Of a stretch of 64,000 nucleotides of DNA, positions 60,299-64,000 are shown piece after piece. The notes beneath the pieces were generated by a model. It saw only the letters and a list, made by a program, of their open reading frames with translations, made no database searches and was not told the DNA's origin. A program made the position numbers and the translations under genes. Each line of letters starts with the position of its first letter. The first letter of the stretch is position 1. Origin of the DNA: Arenimonas sp. SCN 70-307 (GTDB taxonomy: Bacteria > Pseudomonadota > Gammaproteobacteria > Xanthomonadales > Xanthomonadaceae); the NCBI RefSeq assembly GCF_001724815.1, contig NZ_MEDO01000005.1:1-64000 (forward strand). Reading direction: 5' to 3'.

Positions 60299-63200
60299 TT
60301 ACTCCGACGCGTGGATCGGGAGCCACTGCCCGGCCGTGTTGGCGCGGCTGGCGCGTCCGTACATGAGTTCGGCCACCGCCGGCGGCGCGAAGTAGCGGCC
60401 CGGATGCACGGCCTGGACGAAGTAGTGCACCTCATGTCGGCCTGGCGGCAGGGCCTCGGCATAGAGCCGCACCTCGTTGGTTCCGGTCTGCCGCTCCCCG
60501 AACCAGCTGCTGCCCGGGTCGGCCAGCGCCTGCACGTTGGCACCGGCGACACCGCGCAAGCCGACGTCACGCGTCACGAAGCCGCCCGGCACCGGGTCGG
60601 TGAGCGCCACGAAATGGCGCATCGCCGGCACCTGCACGACGAGCGTCACCCGCACCCAATCGCCCTGCCGCGGAACGCTTTCGCCCAGGCCCACCCAGCG
60701 ACCGCCGCGCAACACCGCGTAGCGCCGCTGCAGCGACAGGCCGACGCCGCTGGCCTCCACCTGCGCCTGGTCCTGGCGATAGCGCAGCCGGGCGATGTAG
60801 TTGAGCGTTGCATCGGCCTCGCCGACGGGAGCGATGTCGAGCGGGTCGGCGCTTGCGGGCGCTTCGAAGCGCACCACGCGCTGCTGGCCATCCACCGAGA
60901 GCCTTGCCTGCGACGGGCCGTGCGCAACCTGCAGTTCGGTAGGCACGACCCCGCCCGCCAGCGCCGAATCGATCGCGCGCAGCGCCATCAGGCAGCGCAG
61001 GCTGGCCTGCGTGTCGAGGCTGGCGGTGCCGCCCGAGTAAAGGTCCTGCAGCCCGCGCAGCAAGGCCTGCCGCCGCGGCAGGCGGGCCGGCGTGCGGTCG
61101 AGCATCCAAAGCGTGGCCGTGACCGCACACTGGTCGCGAAGGCCCGACCCCATGGCCCAGCCCTCGTCGTGGCTCGATTCGATCACCCGGCGCAGGCCGC
61201 GGTCACGCCCGGCCTCGGCCAGGCGTGCCAGTCCCTCGTCAAGTCGCGCCTCGGAACCGGGCGCGCCCGCCAGGGCCTGCACCAGCTCGCTGCGGGCGTG
61301 CCAGCCGAGGGAGTCCCAGGACTGCCACAGCCGTTCCAGGGCCCTGGCGTTCGGAACGCGGCCTTCACCGGCCTGGGCCGCCACGGCCACCGCGAGCGCT
61401 TCGAGGTCCTGGCGCGTCGGCTTCTTGATTCGCCGTTCAACCTGGCGGTCGACGCGTTCGCGCAGGGGCTCGATGAGCTCCGCCGGCACCGGCTGGCCCA
61501 GGCGCTCGAGCCAGCCCAGCTGGCGCAGCGTGTGCGCGTCGAGCAGCGCGGTGGCGTCGCCGGCATTCCAGCGGGGCGTGAAGAAGTGGAAGCCACTGTC
61601 CTCGTCCCGGAACGAGTACGCACTGCCCAGCGCTTCGTCCACGACGGCCTGGGCCTCGGGCCAGTCCGCGCGGTCCGCCGCGTCCTGCAGCGCGATCGCG
61701 GCGCCAACGGCCCGGCTCAGCGTTTGCTCCCAGCAGCGGTGCGGATAGTCGCGAAGTTCGTGCAGCCAGGCGGCGCGCCAGCCGGCCGTGCCGGCATGCA
61801 CCTGCAGGTCGAGCCTGGGCTCGCTGGCGCCGGGCGGCAAGGCCGGCAAGCGCAGCGAGACCGGTGACGCCAGCCAGCCGGCCTGCGGCAGCGTCACTTC
61901 GGCCGACCGCGACTGCACCGGCACTATCGAGGAGATAGCGTCGTTGCCACCGGGCGAATCGGCTCGCGCGAGCAGGTCGAGCACGCCCTGCCGGCCCGGA
62001 ACCAGCGGCAGCCGTTGTCCGCGACGGGCAAAGGGCGCGACGACGCCTTCGCTGTCGAGCACGCGCGATGCCGCGGCGCCTTCGATCGTGGTGCGCATCG
62101 CCACCGGCATCGGCGCCGCGGTCGCATTGCGCGCGGTCACCGAACCCTGGGCCCGGTCGCCCTCGAACAGGCGGGATGGCAGGCCAAAGCGAAGCTCCAC
62201 GGGCAGCGATGCGGTGACCGTCGCCTCGGAGAAATCGAAGGCGTCGCCGTCGTCGCCGCTCCAGGCCAGCACCCGCCAGCGGGTGAGGTTGTCGGGCAGC
62301 CGAAGCTCCAGCGTGTGCGACTCGCCGGGCGCCAGTTCAAGGCCTGCGTTCCAGTACGCGGCGTCCGGGAAATCACGACGCACGCGCGGACCGGCGCGGC
62401 CGGGCGGCGTGCCTGGCGGCGCCGGCAGCACCTCGCCGGCGGGCATGTCGGGAAAAACCTCCGACAGCTTGATGCGGCTGCCGGTAACTTGGATCGAATC
62501 GAGGGAGTCCATTGGGGACGGGTCGCCGAAGACGACGGGGGGCTCCTGTTCGGCGAGCCAGTCCGGCACATGGCGCCAGTCCCGCAGTCCGTGCCAGCGG
62601 CCGACCGACCAGTCAGAGAGGCTGCCGAGGAACCTTGCATTGCCCGGCGCCAGCCGCGGGTGCAGTTCGGCCATCTGCTGGTGCACGGCATCGTCCACCA
62701 CCGCCACCACCACCAGGCGGGGGCGGCTGCCGTCGTTGCGCAGCGTCACGCGCAGGGTCTCGCCGGGCGCGAGGCTATCGTCGTCGATGGCCAGGGTCAC
62801 GCCCGGCGACGGGGTACGCGGCACCTCCAGCTCCACCGCGGCATCCAGCGCCGGCGCCTCCAGGCCGGCCTGCGCCGACGCGAGCACGGGCCGCAGCATG
62901 ACCCGCAGCGTAGCGCCCGGCGCGAGGCTGGCGTCGAGCGCGAGCTCGAACTCTTCGGCAGGACCCACGGTCCGGCTCCAGTGCCGGATGACGCGCTCGT
63001 GCTCGAGCACGAACAAGGCCTGGGCGCGTGCGTGCGGCTGATGTAGCCGCAGGCGTGCCGGCGCGCTGCCATCCGCGGGCTGCAGCAGTTCGAAGCGGGC
63101 CTTCGGTCCGTCGTCCGCAAGCGGCGGCGCATTGCCGAACCACAGGTTGATCGACGTGCTTGCCGCGTCTCCCGACTCGGCCACCAGGCGGTAGTAACCC

Positions 63201-64000
63201 GGCGCCGGCGGCGCAAGCGCGCAGTCGGAAGGCTGGCCCGCACGCAACGTGCAGCGGCCCAACACTTCCGGGACATCCTCGTCCTCCCCGGGGCCTGCGT
63301 GCTCGAGCCTGACCTGCACACTCTCGGCCGGCGCGGGCACGCCGTCGTAGCCAACCACCACGGCTTCCAGCCGCGGGGTTTCGCCCAGCGCCAGCCAGGT
63401 TCGTTCGCTGCGCAGGCCGACGTAGCGGGCATGCGCGGCCACCGGGACCTGCAGGCTGGGGCTGACGATCGCCGGCTGCCCGTCGTCGCCACCCACCAGG
63501 GCGTTCACCCTCAGGCGCGCGAAGGGCAAGGGCCTGGCGAAACCTTCCTCCTCGGGATCGACCAGTTGCGCAGGCACGCGCGCCTCCAGCGTGGCCCTTC
63601 CTTTCCCATCGAGCGAGGCTTGCGAGGGCGAGCGCCCGAACAGGCTGATCTCGGAACCCTCGTCGTGCGCCGACGCGAACACGAAGCGTGCGAAGGCCGG
63701 GTGCGCCTGCGCGAAGCCCATCGGCTCGAGCCAGGCGCTTATCTGCAGCCGCGCGCCGGCGGCCGGGCCACCCGAGTAGAAGCCGCCTTCGATCGACACC
63801 GGCAAGGCATCACCCGGCCTCAGCACCTGCTGGGGCCCATCGACCTTTGCCCAGAGCGCCTGGGCCTGGAATCGCCGGACCTGGAAGCAGGCACCGCTTT
63901 CGCCATCGAGCTGGTCGTCATCGCGGTCCAGCACATCGATGCAGTATTCGTCGTCGGTGGCTGCGGCCGGCAGGCGGATCTCGCCAGACACGCTGCCGAA
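60299..64000 (-). CDS. bacterial alpha-2-macroglobulin (N-terminus beyond window)
   Basis: At least 1,230 residues are visible; the reading frame stays open to the right edge, so the start is missing. Macroglobulin beta-sandwich domains are followed by the thioester motif CWEQ (61724-61735, in YPHRCWEQTLSR) in an alpha-helical TED domain and a C-terminal receptor-like domain. Bacterial A2M proteins trap attacking proteases in the periplasm. An insertion near 62471-62494 reads IQVTGSRI, a motif normally seen at the start of TonB-dependent receptors. The PbpC gene that often accompanies A2M is not in this window. Confidence 0.88.
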   Translation of the reverse strand, partial: FGSVSGEIRLPAAATDDEYCIDVLDRDDDQLDGESGACFQVRRFQAQALWAKVDGPQQVLRPGDALPVSIEGGFYSGGPAAGARLQISAWLEPMGFAQAHPAFARFVFASAHDEGSEISLFGRSPSQASLDGKGRATLEARVPAQLVDPEEEGFARPLPFARLRVNALVGGDDGQPAIVSPSLQVPVAAHARYVGLRSERTWLALGETPRLEAVVVGYDGVPAPAESVQVRLEHAGPGEDEDVPEVLGRCTLRAGQPSDCALAPPAPGYYRLVAESGDAASTSINLWFGNAPPLADDGPKARFELLQPADGSAPARLRLHQPHARAQALFVLEHERVIRHWSRTVGPAEEFELALDASLAPGATLRVMLRPVLASAQAGLEAPALDAAVELEVPRTPSPGVTLAIDDDSLAPGETLRVTLRNDGSRPRLVVVAVVDDAVHQQMAELHPRLAPGNARFLGSLSDWSVGRWHGLRDWRHVPDWLAEQEPPVVFGDPSPMDSLDSIQVTGSRIKLSEVFPDMPAGEVLPAPPGTPPGRAGPRVRRDFPDAAYWNAGLELAPGESHTLELRLPDNLTRWRVLAWSGDDGDAFDFSEATVTASLPVELRFGLPSRLFEGDRAQGSVTARNATAAPMPVAMRTTIEGAAASRVLDSEGVVAPFARRGQRLPLVPGRQGVLDLLARADSPGGNDAISSIVPVQSRSAEVTLPQAGWLASPVSLRLPALPPGASEPRLDLQVHAGTAGWRAAWLHELRDYPHRCWEQTLSRAVGAAIALQDAADRADWPEAQAVVDEALGSAYSFRDEDSGFHFFTPRWNAGDATALLDAHTLRQLGWLERLGQPVPAELIEPLRERVDRQVERRIKKPTRQDLEALAVAVAAQAGEGRVPNARALERLWQSWDSLGWHARSELVQALAGAPGSEARLDEGLARLAEAGRDRGLRRVIESSHDEGWAMGSGLRDQCAVTATLWMLDRTPARLPRRQALLRGLQDLYSGGTASLDTQASLRCLMALRAIDSALAGGVVPTELQVAHGPSQARLSVDGQQRVVRFEAPASADPLDIAPVGEADATLNYIARLRYRQDQAQVEASGVGLSLQRRYAVLRGGRWVGLGESVPRQGDWVRVTLVVQVPAMRHFVALTDPVPGGFVTRDVGLRGVAGANVQALADPGSSWFGERQTGTNEVRLYAEALPPGRHEVHYFVQAVHPGRYFAPPAVAELMYGRASRANTAGQWLPIHASE

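Overview
This 64 kb window is the replication-origin region of a high-GC gammaproteobacterium, most likely of the order Xanthomonadales/Lysobacterales. Three things point there: the rpmH-rnpA-yidC-mnmE block divergent from dnaA-dnaN-recF-gyrB, the protein sequences (for example the DnaA start [15 protein letters not shown]), and a tonB-exbB-exbD-exbD cluster followed by pdxJ, which is the Xanthomonas arrangement. The genus cannot be fixed from sequence reading alone. Gene orientation flips at about 19.5-21 kb, as expected if both replication arms leave from there.

Layout. 0.1-5.1 kb: a Lys/Ala-rich histone-like protein, the HrpB helicase, a secreted serine hydrolase and TatD. 5.1-8.1 kb: an overlapping three-gene envelope operon (DUF4892-OmpA protein plus two unknown proteins). 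8.3-14.3 kb: a YadGH-type ABC exporter, a ferredoxin-NADP reductase, then an S33 peptidase overlapping a second ABC exporter. 14.4-26.9 kb: a TonB-domain lipoprotein, mnmE, yidC, rnpA, rpmH, dnaA, oriC, dnaN, recF (carrying two parS-like sites), gyrB and a CPBP protease. 27-34.9 kb: an inactive-transglutaminase/7TM protein with an ATP-grasp ligase, then TPR-tonB-exbB-three exbD genes, and pdxJ. 34.9-50.1 kb: a propeller-GGDEF sensor, small membrane proteins, an fbp-oxygenase-phospholipase D operon, a DUF4010 transporter, a two-component pair, a DUF2306-like protein, phhA facing an Lrp-type regulator, an M28 peptidase and a GGDEF protein. 50.2-64 kb: a rhomboid protease, a TerC-type protein under a yybP-ykoY riboswitch, another GGDEF protein, an RlmI-like methyltransferase, a PNPOx-like protein, an MFS transporter, folE, a coiled-coil protein with two zinc-ribbon membrane proteins, an OmpA lipoprotein, an EAL protein and a bacterial alpha-2-macroglobulin that runs off the right edge.

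The main structural surprise is a family of six palindromes (about 5.1, 8.2, 48.9, 50.2, 59.3 and 60.2 kb). All share nearly the same outer arms built on GGGGTCAGGTTCACTT, but their centres differ, and most centres are themselves self-complementary. Each copy lies against or overlaps a stop codon. A seventh, different palindrome is at 101-132. Other points worth following up are the parS pair in recF, a perfect IHF consensus beside DnaA boxes in the dnaA-dnaN gap, a third exbD behind a terminator, several apparently leaderless genes, and three diguanylate cyclases plus one EAL protein within 25 kb. No tRNA or rRNA genes, CRISPR arrays, intact transposase genes or prophage genes were recognised. 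No gap between genes exceeds 300 bases.
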